A DNA stretch of 64,000 nt from an uncultured Flavobacteriaceae bacterium (GTDB taxonomy: Bacteria; Bacteroidota; Bacteroidia; Flavobacteriales; Flavobacteriaceae), in contig CANMXP010000002.1 of NCBI GenBank assembly GCA_947501845.1, positions 1 through 64,000 on the forward strand, read 5' to 3'. Below are positions 17,799-26,902 of the stretch, piece after piece. The position numbers were made by a program, and so were the translations under genes. The notes under the pieces are model-generated. The model searched no databases. It was given only the letters and a program-made list of their open reading frames with translations, and was not told where the DNA came from. Numbering within the stretch: position 1 is the stretch's first letter; each line of letters begins with the position of its first letter.

Positions 17799-18497
17799 TT
17801 AATATTTTAATACAGGTAATCCGTTTTCACATCCTACTTCTTTGGGTTGGTGTGGCAAATCACAGGTTGAAACAATATTCCATTTTATATTATATGCCTT
17901 TTCTAAATTGGTGTATGCTTCAACTTTTTGTAAAAAAGTTGTGGTATCTATTTTTTCGGAATATGCTATGTAGCCTTGAGGGCCTCCACAAGCTTTAGAA
18001 CCGTAAGCCGTAAAAGTCCAATCGGCAGTATTTGTACAAGAAACACTTATTGACAGCTTATAAATTTCATCATATAAATCCATTAGCTTTCTATGATCTT
18101 GCTCTCGCTCTGTTAATTCTCTTTTTACAACCAATTCGTTTGCAGTCAGCGAAACAATACGCCAAGCGTAATTACTAGGGTACTGATCTTGAGATATTGT
18201 TATAAGTGTATCATCTAATTGCCATGCTCCATCAGAATCGAAAAAAACCAGGGGAGGCGTACCACACCAGCCAGAAGACCGCTCAACAAAATCTCCATTT
18301 TTTTTGAACAAAATCCCATAATCCTCTTCTGGAAGATTAGCTACTTTTTTAAATGTTGTTTTTTCGTCTTCGTAGGTTGGGTCTGCCCAATAGCCAATTA
18401 ATAAATTATCTGAATCTACATTGATTGTATCATCATCTGAACACTTCATATTTATAAAACATAATACGACAGAAGCAATAAAGAAAATCTTTTTCAT
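17799..18497 (-). CDS. Lipoprotein, function unknown
   Basis: A 232-residue lipoprotein starting at ATG 18497 (MKKIFFIASVVLCFINMKC, Cys19, then SDDD). Residues about 30-120 (LLIGYWADPTYED, GILFKKNGDFVERSSGWCG, WQLDDTLITIS) resemble the lipocalin-like domains common in Bacteroidota lipoproteins: a short stretch on how the state differs from a reference, then beta strands. The C-terminal half (about 135-232) has four Cys and a conserved-looking WTFTAYGSKACGGPQGYIAYS motif that recalls small proteins of unknown function. First gene of the three-lipoprotein operon. Confidence 0.75.
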   Translation of the reverse strand: MKKIFFIASVVLCFINMKCSDDDTINVDSDNLLIGYWADPTYEDEKTTFKKVANLPEEDYGILFKKNGDFVERSSGWCGTPPLVFFDSDGAWQLDDTLITISQDQYPSNYAWRIVSLTANELVVKRELTEREQDHRKLMDLYDEIYKLSISVSCTNTADWTFTAYGSKACGGPQGYIAYSEKIDTTTFLQKVEAYTNLEKAYNIKWNIVSTCDLPHQPKEVGCENGLPVLKY

Positions 18498-18608
18498 AAA
18501 CTTGTATTTTTTAGAAGTTTGGTTTTTAAATAGATACTCAAAGCACATTTTGGTTGCGTAAAAGGCATTGATAATTTTTAAAATTTGAAAGAAATTAAAA
18601 CTGCCACT

Positions 18609-18640
18609 TTGTCACAAAACGTAAATAAATTGTATCTTTG
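18609..18640 (+). promoter_or_regulatory. Promoter of miaB
   Basis: TTG (18609-18611) and TATCTTTG (18633-18640) are separated by 21 bases, close to the Bacteroidota consensus. The predicted start lies about 30 bases before the miaB ATG. Confidence 0.65.
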
Positions 18641-18674
18641 CATACTTATTGACTGCTATCAGTTTCGATATATT

Positions 18675-20123
18675 ATGGAGAAAATTATAGACGAAAACAA
18701 ACAGGGGGAATCGCTTATCCTGACACCAAAAGAGGACAATAAACGCAAGCTTTTTATTGAAAGTTATGGGTGCGCTATGAATTTTAGCGACAGTGAAATT
18801 GTGGCCTCAATTATGGCAGACCAAGGGTTTAATACAACGCAGAATTTGGAGGATGCCGATTTGGTTTTAGTAAACACCTGTTCCATTCGAGACAAAGCAG
18901 AACAAACTGTACGCAAACGCTTAGAAAAATATAATGCTGTAAAACGATCGCATAATCCGAAAATGAAAGTAGGTGTTTTGGGCTGTATGGCAGAACGCTT
19001 AAAAACAAAGTTTCTTGAAGAAGAAAAAATTGTTGATTTGGTTGTTGGACCTGATGCTTATAAAGATCTACCCAACCTACTTGCTGAAGTTGATGAGGGA
19101 CGTGATGCTATTAATGTTATCCTTTCCAAAGAAGAAACTTATGGAGATATTTCTCCAGTGCGTTTAAACACCAATGGTGTTACAGCCTTTGTTTCCATAA
19201 CACGTGGTTGTGACAACATGTGTACTTTTTGTGTGGTTCCTTTTACACGTGGTCGTGAGCGTAGTAGAGATCCACAAAGCATTTTAGAAGAAGTTAACGA
19301 TTTATGGATCAGGGGTTTTAAAGAAATCACGTTACTTGGTCAGAATGTAGACAGTTACCTTTGGTATGGCGGCGGATTGAAGAAAGACTTTGATAAAGCA
19401 AGTGATATCCAAAAAGCCACATCGGTAAACTTTGCAAAACTATTGGACATGTGCGCTAAAGCACAGCCAAAAATGCGTATTCGTTTTTCAACATCAAACC
19501 CACAAGATTTAACATTGGATGTTGTTGAAACCATGGCAAAATATCACAACATATGCAACCATATTCATTTACCTGTACAAAGCGGCAGCAATCGTGTTTT
19601 AAAAGCAATGAATCGCTTACATACTCGTGAAGAGTATATGACTTTGATTGATAACATTCGCAAAATCATTCCAGATTGTGCCATAAGCCAAGATATGATT
19701 GTTGGTTTCCCTACCGAAGCAGAAGAAGATTTTCAGGATACTGTTTCCTTAATGAACCATGTGAAATATCATTTCGGGTATATGTTTACCTATTCTGAAC
19801 GCCCAGGTACGATGGCCGAACGTAAAATGAAAGACGATGTGCCAGAGCCTGTAAAGAAAAGAAGACTGGCAGAAATGGTTGCTCTACAACAAGAACATAG
19901 TAGAATAAGAACCGAAGCGCAGTTAAATACAGTTGTAGAAGTATTAATTGAAAAAGAATCTAAGAAATCAAATCAACAATGGTCTGGAAGAAACCCACAG
20001 AATACGGTAGTTGTATTTCCTAAAGCCCATTATAAAATTGGAGACTTGGTTATGGTAAAAACTACAAGCTGCACGAGTGCAACACTTATAGGTGAAGCTA
20101 TTGGATATTCTGAAAACAATTAA
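18675..20123 (+). CDS. miaB: tRNA-2-methylthio-N6-dimethylallyladenosine synthase MiaB
   Basis: A 482-residue radical SAM methylthiotransferase that adds the methylthio group at position 2 of i6A37 in tRNAs reading UNN codons. The N-terminal domain (about 25-150) has the three Cys of the auxiliary [4Fe-4S] cluster (YGCAMN, NTCSIRD, GCMAE). The radical SAM motif is RGCDNMCTFC with CxxxCxxC. A C-terminal TRAM domain follows (about 410-475). The start at ATG 18675 fits the promoter at 18609-18640; the frame upstream of it overlaps the promoter. Confidence 0.97.
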   Translation: MEKIIDENKQGESLILTPKEDNKRKLFIESYGCAMNFSDSEIVASIMADQGFNTTQNLEDADLVLVNTCSIRDKAEQTVRKRLEKYNAVKRSHNPKMKVGVLGCMAERLKTKFLEEEKIVDLVVGPDAYKDLPNLLAEVDEGRDAINVILSKEETYGDISPVRLNTNGVTAFVSITRGCDNMCTFCVVPFTRGRERSRDPQSILEEVNDLWIRGFKEITLLGQNVDSYLWYGGGLKKDFDKASDIQKATSVNFAKLLDMCAKAQPKMRIRFSTSNPQDLTLDVVETMAKYHNICNHIHLPVQSGSNRVLKAMNRLHTREEYMTLIDNIRKIIPDCAISQDMIVGFPTEAEEDFQDTVSLMNHVKYHFGYMFTYSERPGTMAERKMKDDVPEPVKKRRLAEMVALQQEHSRIRTEAQLNTVVEVLIEKESKKSNQQWSGRNPQNTVVVFPKAHYKIGDLVMVKTTSCTSATLIGEAIGYSENN

Positions 20124-20128
20124 AAAAG

Positions 20129-20470
20129 ATGACAGAATTCAACTTTAACAATAAAACATTTTCACTAATAGAAAATTCTGAAAATGGAAAAGTGAATTCT
20201 GAAACCCTATTCAAGTACAAGCAAGAAGGCAATTTAGTAACTGCTGAATATTGTGGAGGCCCCATAAAATATGGTAAAATAATTGCCCATTTAAAAAATG
20301 ACAAACTTGATATGTTATACCAATGTATAACAACAGAAAGCGAGTTAAAAGCAGGAAAAGCAATTGCCAATATAAGTTTAACTAGTAACAACAAAATAAA
20401 ACTTAAACTTAATTGGGAATGGCTGGGAAAGAAAAATGAGCGTGGAATTTCTGAATATATTGAGCATTAA
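20129..20470 (+). CDS. Conserved small protein, function unknown
   Basis: A 113-residue soluble protein beginning five bases after the miaB stop, so in the same transcript. It is beta-rich (FNFNNKTFSLIENSENG, LVTAEYCGGPIKYGKIIAHL, KLKLNWEWLG). Proteins of this type are sometimes labelled N-acetylglutamate synthase in databases, but nothing of the acetyltransferase fold is visible here and the length is far too short, so I do not use that name. A structure prediction of a small beta-barrel would fit the alternating pattern. Confidence 0.75.
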   Translation: MTEFNFNNKTFSLIENSENGKVNSETLFKYKQEGNLVTAEYCGGPIKYGKIIAHLKNDKLDMLYQCITTESELKAGKAIANISLTSNNKIKLKLNWEWLGKKNERGISEYIEH

Positions 20471-20513
20471 AAAATAATTAATAAAAAAAATAGAACAAAG
20501 AACTAAACATAAA

Positions 20514-20552
20514 AAACCAAGTGCTTAGATAAAACCTTTCATGTCTTGGTTT
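20514..20552 (+). terminator. Weak stem-loop after the miaB unit
   Basis: AAACCAAG (20514-20521) pairs with CTTGGTTT (20545-20552) across a 23-base loop, followed by CTTATTTT. The long loop makes it a weak terminator at best. A TATTTTCG (-10-like) at 20555-20562 follows, 20 bases before the next start. Confidence 0.4.
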
Positions 20553-20581
20553 CTTATTTTCGATTCTTTAATCCAAAAAAT

Positions 20582-21850
20582 ATGGAATCTGTTCAAGCAA
20601 TAAAACAACGTTTTGGTATTATTGGTAATGCACCATTACTAAATCGAGCCATTGAAAAAGCCATCCAGGTTGCTCCTACCGATATTTCGGTTTTGGTAAC
20701 TGGAGAAAGCGGTGTTGGGAAAGAAAGTATTCCCAAAATAATACATCAATTATCACATAGAAAACATAATAAATACATTGCTGTGAACTGTGGGGCCATA
20801 CCTGAGGGCACTATTGACAGTGAACTTTTTGGTCATGAAAAAGGTGCCTTTACAGGAGCAACACAAACCAGACAAGGTTATTTTGAAGTGGCCGATGGCG
20901 GTACTATTTTCCTTGATGAAGTGGGAGAATTACCATTAACAACACAAGTGAGACTGCTTCGTGTTCTGGAAAACGGCGAATTTTTAAAAGTAGGTTCCAG
21001 CAAAGTTCAAAAAACCAATGTTCGTATCGTAGCTGCTACCAATGTAAATATGTTTGAGGCTATAGATAAGGAAAAGTTTCGTGAAGATTTATATTATAGA
21101 TTAAGCACCGTAGATATACATTTACCTCCATTACGTGAGCGACGTGAAGACATCCATTTACTATTTAGAAAATTTGCCAGCGACTTTGCGCTTAAATATA
21201 AAATGCCCACCATTAAATTAACAGATGCTGCCATTCAAGTACTTGCAAAGCATCGTTGGGGCGGTAATGTTCGTCAACTTCGAAATATTGCAGAACAGCT
21301 ATCTGTATTAGAGCAAAATCGCACCATAAGCGCTTCAACGCTTCAAGGTTATTTACCTAATTCTGGAACCAACTTACCTGCTGTTATTAAAACATCAAAA
21401 TCTGAAAGCGATTTTAGTAGTGAACGTGAGATTTTATACAAAGTTTTATTTGACATGAAAGCTGATTTAAATGATTTAAAAAAGCTTACCATGGAACTTA
21501 TGAAAAGTGGAAACACTAAAGATGTTGAAAAAGATAATGAAGGTTTAATTCAGAAAATATACGGGACCAACAAAGAAGAAGAAACTATTTATGAAAATCC
21601 TGTTCAAGAAACAGAAGTATTATCTATACCAGAACATTCTGTAGATCAGGAAGAGATTATTGATGTTCAAGACAAATACCATTTTGCTGAAGAAATTGAA
21701 GAAGAAGAGACCTTATCGCTACATGACAAAGAATTAGAATTAATAAAAAAATCTCTTGAACGTCACAGCGGAAAGCGTAAATTAGCAGCAGCCGAACTTG
21801 GAATTAGCGAAAGAACTCTATATAGGAAGATAAAACAGTATGATCTTTAA
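20582..21850 (+). CDS. Sigma-54-dependent transcriptional activator (Fis family)
   Basis: A 422-residue AAA+ bacterial enhancer-binding protein. The central domain has Walker A GESGVGKE (about 48-55), the sigma-54-contacting loop ELFGHEKGAFTGA, Walker B GGTIFLDEVGELPL and a sensor R-finger region. The C-terminus ends in a Fis-type helix-turn-helix (RKLAAAELGISERTLYRKIKQ). There is no receiver or GAF domain in front: the AAA+ domain starts almost at once. Between the AAA+ domain and the HTH is an acidic linker of about 110 residues (about 270-380). Such short activators are usually controlled by a partner or are constitutive. A sigma-54-type promoter lies 3 kb downstream before groES. Confidence 0.94.
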   Translation: MESVQAIKQRFGIIGNAPLLNRAIEKAIQVAPTDISVLVTGESGVGKESIPKIIHQLSHRKHNKYIAVNCGAIPEGTIDSELFGHEKGAFTGATQTRQGYFEVADGGTIFLDEVGELPLTTQVRLLRVLENGEFLKVGSSKVQKTNVRIVAATNVNMFEAIDKEKFREDLYYRLSTVDIHLPPLRERREDIHLLFRKFASDFALKYKMPTIKLTDAAIQVLAKHRWGGNVRQLRNIAEQLSVLEQNRTISASTLQGYLPNSGTNLPAVIKTSKSESDFSSEREILYKVLFDMKADLNDLKKLTMELMKSGNTKDVEKDNEGLIQKIYGTNKEEETIYENPVQETEVLSIPEHSVDQEEIIDVQDKYHFAEEIEEEETLSLHDKELELIKKSLERHSGKRKLAAAELGISERTLYRKIKQYDL

Positions 21851-21989
21851 ATCTGTTATCATTGTTACATTTCTAGTAAGTAATTAAAATACAACATTAT
21901 AAAAAAGTAATCGTTTTAAAATAAATCAATTGTTCCTCTAGAGTTAACACTGCTAGACACAAAGCAAAGATAAGAACCCTAAAAAGCAA

Positions 21990-22496
21990 ATGAAATACAC
22001 AAAATATCTCTTTATACTCTTAATAAGTTCAATCCTTTCTGGTTGTGGCATCTACTCCTTTACAGGAGCATCTATTCCTCCAGATGTAAAAACATTCCAA
22101 GTGAATCGTTTTGAAAACACGTCATTATTAATAGAACCAGGTTTAGAAAGAGATTTTAAGCTAGCTCTTGAAGATTTAATTCAAAACCAAACTAATTTAG
22201 GTTTGGTTCCTTCTAATGGTGACTTAGTTTATGAAGGGGAAATAACTAATTACAGAATTTCGCCAACTACTGCAACGTCTCAAAATACTGCAGCTCAAAA
22301 CAGATTGACTATAGGTGTTAAAGTACGCTTTTTTAACAAGAAGAAAGAGGAAGATGACCTCGAACAGAGCTTTTCCTTTTTCTATGATTACCCAGGAAGC
22401 TCACAGCTTGTTGGTAGCCAAAAAGCAACAGCTCATGAAGAGATTTTTGAACGTTTGACGCAAGATATTTTTAATGCAACTTTGGCCAAATGGTAG
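21990..22496 (+). CDS. lptE: LptE family lipoprotein (LPS assembly)
   Basis: A 168-residue outer-membrane lipoprotein with signal MKYTKYLFILLISSILSGC (Cys19). The mature sequence follows the LptE pattern: a YSFTGASIPPDVKTFQVNRFEN start, helix, then LVPSNGDLVYEGEITNYRISP and a final AHEEIFERLTQDIFNATLAKW. LptE plugs the LptD barrel and helps insert lipopolysaccharide in the outer leaflet. The position between the sigma-54 activator and secG is the arrangement I recall for flavobacteria. Confidence 0.88.
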   Translation: MKYTKYLFILLISSILSGCGIYSFTGASIPPDVKTFQVNRFENTSLLIEPGLERDFKLALEDLIQNQTNLGLVPSNGDLVYEGEITNYRISPTTATSQNTAAQNRLTIGVKVRFFNKKKEEDDLEQSFSFFYDYPGSSQLVGSQKATAHEEIFERLTQDIFNATLAKW

Positions 22497-22638
22497 CTTA
22501 CCCTACCCTTTGGATACCCCAATCTAAGTGAGAAAACTTATTTATAAATTAAAAAAGATCGCGTAAATCTTTATTTTTGATATTATTAACGACTAACAAA
22601 ACTTCCGCTTTCGGGAAATGTCCAAAGGACAAAAAGAA

Positions 22639-23604
22639 ATGAATTCAACAGATTTCGTAAACATATTGCAGCATCCGCAAACTATAACACATCAACAAAC
22701 TGAGGCTGTGAAATCTATTATTGATGAATTTCCTTATTTTCAACCAGCTCGTGCTGTATACCTTAAAGGTCTAAAAAACCAAAGCAGCTTTAAATACAAT
22801 CAAGAACTTAAAACAACGGCGGCCTATACAATAGATAGAAGTATTTTATTTGATTTCATTACATCGGAAGCATTTATACAAAATGAAATTTCAAAATTTA
22901 TAAAACAAAATATCGCCCACCTAAAAGACATAGAAGTTACTGTTGAAGATATCTCGGTAAACAAACGTGTTAAAATAGATAACACATTAAAACAGCAACT
23001 CAAAGACACTATAGGTGTACTGGATCCATCACTATTTCAACCCAAAGAAGAACGACCAAAAAAAGCAACAAATTTTGTTTTAGATGAATCTGAAAACATT
23101 GAAAAAGCAACTGAAGGAACAAAAACACAAGAGACCTCTGTTAGTGATATATTAAGTCTTGGCAAACCACTTCAATTTGATAAAAAAGAAACGCATTCTT
23201 TTAACGAATGGTTAAAATTAGCACGTTTTAAACCCATAGAAAGAAGTGAAGACCAAGTAAAAGTAGAGGAAAACAAAAATCAGGAAAATACGGAAGTTGA
23301 TGATAAGGCCACTTTAGATAAAGCCAAAAAATTTGAGCTTATTGATCAATTTATTACAAAAAACCCGAAAATAAATCCTTTTAAATCTTCGATTACAAAA
23401 GGCAATCTGGCAAAAGCCCAAATGATACGGCCTGAATCCCTAATGACCGAGACTTTAGCTCGTATTTATGTTGAACAAAAAAACTACAAAAAAGCAATTC
23501 AATCTTATAAAGTTTTAAGTTTGAAATATCCAGAAAAAAGTGGTTTCTTTGCAGACCAAATTAAGGCGATAGAACAATTACAAGAACAAAATAATATAGA
23601 ATAA
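22639..23604 (+). CDS. TPR-containing protein, function unknown
   Basis: A 321-residue soluble protein beginning MNSTDFVNILQHPQTI; an ATG seven codons upstream is possible but less typical. The N-terminal third (about 1-120) is helical with the phrase DEFPYFQPARAVYLKGLKN, found in related flavobacterial proteins. The middle is charged and probably disordered. The C-terminus (about 265-315) has one clear tetratricopeptide motif (TLARIYVEQKNYKKAIQSYKVL). The stop overlaps the secG start by one base (TAATG), which suggests translational coupling and a link to envelope protein export; no function is known. Confidence 0.82.
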   Translation: MNSTDFVNILQHPQTITHQQTEAVKSIIDEFPYFQPARAVYLKGLKNQSSFKYNQELKTTAAYTIDRSILFDFITSEAFIQNEISKFIKQNIAHLKDIEVTVEDISVNKRVKIDNTLKQQLKDTIGVLDPSLFQPKEERPKKATNFVLDESENIEKATEGTKTQETSVSDILSLGKPLQFDKKETHSFNEWLKLARFKPIERSEDQVKVEENKNQENTEVDDKATLDKAKKFELIDQFITKNPKINPFKSSITKGNLAKAQMIRPESLMTETLARIYVEQKNYKKAIQSYKVLSLKYPEKSGFFADQIKAIEQLQEQNNIE

Positions 23605-23966
23605 TGAGTACGTTTACAATATTTTTAGTATTAATTGTGGTAGTAGCATTTTTACTAATAGTGGTAATTATGGTTCAAAACCCTAAAGGAGGTGGATTAT
23701 CATCATCTTTTGGCGGCGGTGGCACACAACAATTGGGAGGTGTAAAAAAGACAACTGACTTTTTAGATAAAAGCACATGGACTTTAGCGACCTTACTGTT
23801 GGTTTTAATATTAGCTTCTAATGTAGCAATTAACAGAGGTGCAGAAAATGTAGATTCTAAAGCTTTAGACGAGGATGCAGCTACCTCTGCACCAGCATTA
23901 CCAGCTCCATTACCAGCAACCAACGATGCGGCAACAGCAACACCAGCAGATTCTACTGCGAAATAA
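23604..23966 (+). CDS. secG: Preprotein translocase subunit SecG
   Basis: A 120-residue inner-membrane protein with two membrane helices (about 3-24 and 52-70) joined by the SecG signature MVQNPKGGGLSSSFGGGG. The C-terminal tail is Ala/Pro/Thr-rich and low in complexity, longer than in E. coli. SecG assists SecYE protein export. It shares one base with the preceding gene's stop codon and is followed by a terminator. Confidence 0.95.
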   Translation: MSTFTIFLVLIVVVAFLLIVVIMVQNPKGGGLSSSFGGGGTQQLGGVKKTTDFLDKSTWTLATLLLVLILASNVAINRGAENVDSKALDEDAATSAPALPAPLPATNDAATATPADSTAK

Positions 23967-23987
23967 TTTTATATAAAAAAAGAAACA

Positions 23988-24019
23988 AAAAATGCCAGCT
24001 TTACAAGTTGGCATTTTTT
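23988..24019 (+). terminator. Terminator after secG
   Basis: AAAAATGCCA (23988-23997) pairs with TTGGCATTTTTT (24008-24019) through a short loop, with a T run. It separates the secG operon from groESL. Confidence 0.9.
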
Positions 24020-24070
24020 GTTTCTACCTGCCTGGTTAAGCATGTCTGCAAGTTTGTCAGTTATTAAGTA

Positions 24071-24087
24071 TTGGCACATTTTTAGCA
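24071..24087 (+). promoter_or_regulatory. Candidate sigma-54 promoter of groESL
   Basis: TTGGCACATTTTTAGCA has the -24 GG and -12 GC dinucleotides separated by exactly 10 bases and matches TGGCAC-N5-TTGCA at all but one position (TAGCA). It is 49 bases before the groES ATG. No CIRCE element (TTAGCACTC-N9-GAGTGCTAA) is present in the gap. Confidence 0.6.
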
Positions 24088-24135
24088 TAACGCTTAATCG
24101 TTAAAAAAACATAAATAATTTAAAACATATAAAAA

Positions 24136-24411
24136 ATGGCATTAAATATCAAACCATTAGCAGACCGTGTTCTTATTGAACCTGCTGCAGCCGAAACTAC
24201 TACGGCTTCAGGAATTATTATTCCAGATAACGCTAAAGAAAAACCACAAAAAGGAAATGTAGTTGCTGCTGGAAAAGGCACCAAAGATGAACCTATTACT
24301 GTAAAGGTTGGTGACACTGTTTTATACGGAAAATTTGCTGGAACCGAACTTAAATTGGAAGGTAAAGATTATTTAATTATGCGTGAAAGCGACATTTTAG
24401 CAATTATATAA
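24136..24411 (+). CDS. groES: Co-chaperonin GroES
   Basis: A 91-residue protein, the normal GroES length, with the mobile loop ([19 protein letters not shown]) that contacts GroEL and the conserved start [13 protein letters not shown]. It forms the heptameric lid of the chaperonin. 17 bases separate it from groEL in one transcript. A sigma-54-type promoter is the only good promoter match upstream. Confidence 0.98.
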   Translation: MALNIKPLADRVLIEPAAAETTTASGIIIPDNAKEKPQKGNVVAAGKGTKDEPITVKVGDTVLYGKFAGTELKLEGKDYLIMRESDILAII

Positions 24412-24422
24412 TAAAAAAATAA

Positions 24423-26063
<1,641 letters not shown>

Positions 26064-26090
26064 ATCGAAAAACTTCGATAAATACAATAC

Positions 26091-26123
26091 AAAAAACGCC
26101 TCAATTAAATTGAGGCGTTTTTT
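26091..26123 (+). terminator. Terminator between groEL and the converging lipoprotein gene
   Basis: AAAAAACGCCTCAAT and ATTGAGGCGTTTTTT form a long stem with A and T runs on both sides, so it can end transcription in both directions (groEL on +, the gene at 26134 on -). Confidence 0.92.
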
Positions 26124-26133
26124 ATAGATTTAA

Positions 26134-26802
26134 TTAGTTAGTTAATGAAACTTTTAAATACCCTGAACTATTTGGATCAAGAACTGTCCACACCCCTTCG
26201 ATTGAAGGGGTTATGGTAGATGAAAAGTTTAATTCCGCATCAACTGTGGCTGAATTAGATGCTCCAGACGTATAGGTATATGAGATTTCCAGATTGTTTC
26301 CAGTTGTAAAATCCCATGTCCCATTACCTGATGCAGTACCATCACGAACGGTTAGTGTCTTGTTTTCAAAAAAAGTTAGATTATAATTATTGGATGTTAG
26401 AATAGTAGAGTTCGAATCCAAGTTATACCCGCCATCATAAGAGCCTGAAAAACTATGATTTATCGTGACAATAGTTGAGGTACTCCCCGAAGTGTTCTTA
26501 GCAAGAATTTTTATTTCAATTTTACCAAGCGGTATTCCTTTTCGCCAACTTATTACTCCATTGTTTGAATTTATCGAAATACCTGACACACTTGTTTCTA
26601 GCTCAAATATACCTTCTTCTCCCCCCCAATTAATAGATGGGACTTCCGATGTGCCTTCCGTGTAGAATGAAATATCAATTTCATCATTTAAATACTGGAA
26701 ATGGCTTGGTTCTACAATATTAGACTTTTCATCAGAACAAGAATTTGTCAATAATATTGATAATAGAAATAAAATGAGATTAGTTTTTAGAGTTTTAGTC
26801 AT
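26134..26802 (-). CDS. Lipoprotein with beta-sandwich-like domains, function unknown
   Basis: A 222-residue lipoprotein. The start MTKTLKTNLILFLLSILLTNSC (Cys22) gives a clean lipobox; the longer open frame upstream is not needed. Residues about 40-115 resemble a putative Ig/cadherin-like domain (SGISINSNNGVISWRKGIP and KIEIKILAKNTSG), the rest a beta-rich region resembling the lipocalin-like C-terminal domains of Bacteroidota lipoproteins (NLTFFENKTLTVRDGTASGN, GTWDFTTGNNLEISYTY). No catalytic residues evident. It lies downstream of the CsgG-TPR gene with a 100-bp gap and might share its transcript. Confidence 0.75.
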   Translation of the reverse strand: MTKTLKTNLILFLLSILLTNSCSDEKSNIVEPSHFQYLNDEIDISFYTEGTSEVPSINWGGEEGIFELETSVSGISINSNNGVISWRKGIPLGKIEIKILAKNTSGSTSTIVTINHSFSGSYDGGYNLDSNSTILTSNNYNLTFFENKTLTVRDGTASGNGTWDFTTGNNLEISYTYTSGASNSATVDAELNFSSTITPSIEGVWTVLDPNSSGYLKVSLTN

Positions 26803-26902
26803 AATTAATTGAAATGTTTTTCCTGTTATAATTGTTTTTCGGTTGTTGAATTTATTTTTAATTATATTGATCATACAAATAAACTTTTATATAAAGATTC
26901 TA

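Noticed and set aside
20129-20470. Naming the small gene N-acetylglutamate synthase
   Set aside because: The length and pattern do not fit an acetyltransferase; the name would come from a loose database label.
24020-24135. CIRCE element (HrcA operator) upstream of groES
   Set aside because: No TTAGCACTC-N9-GAGTGCTAA inverted repeat is present in the gap; the only strong match is the sigma-54-type sequence.
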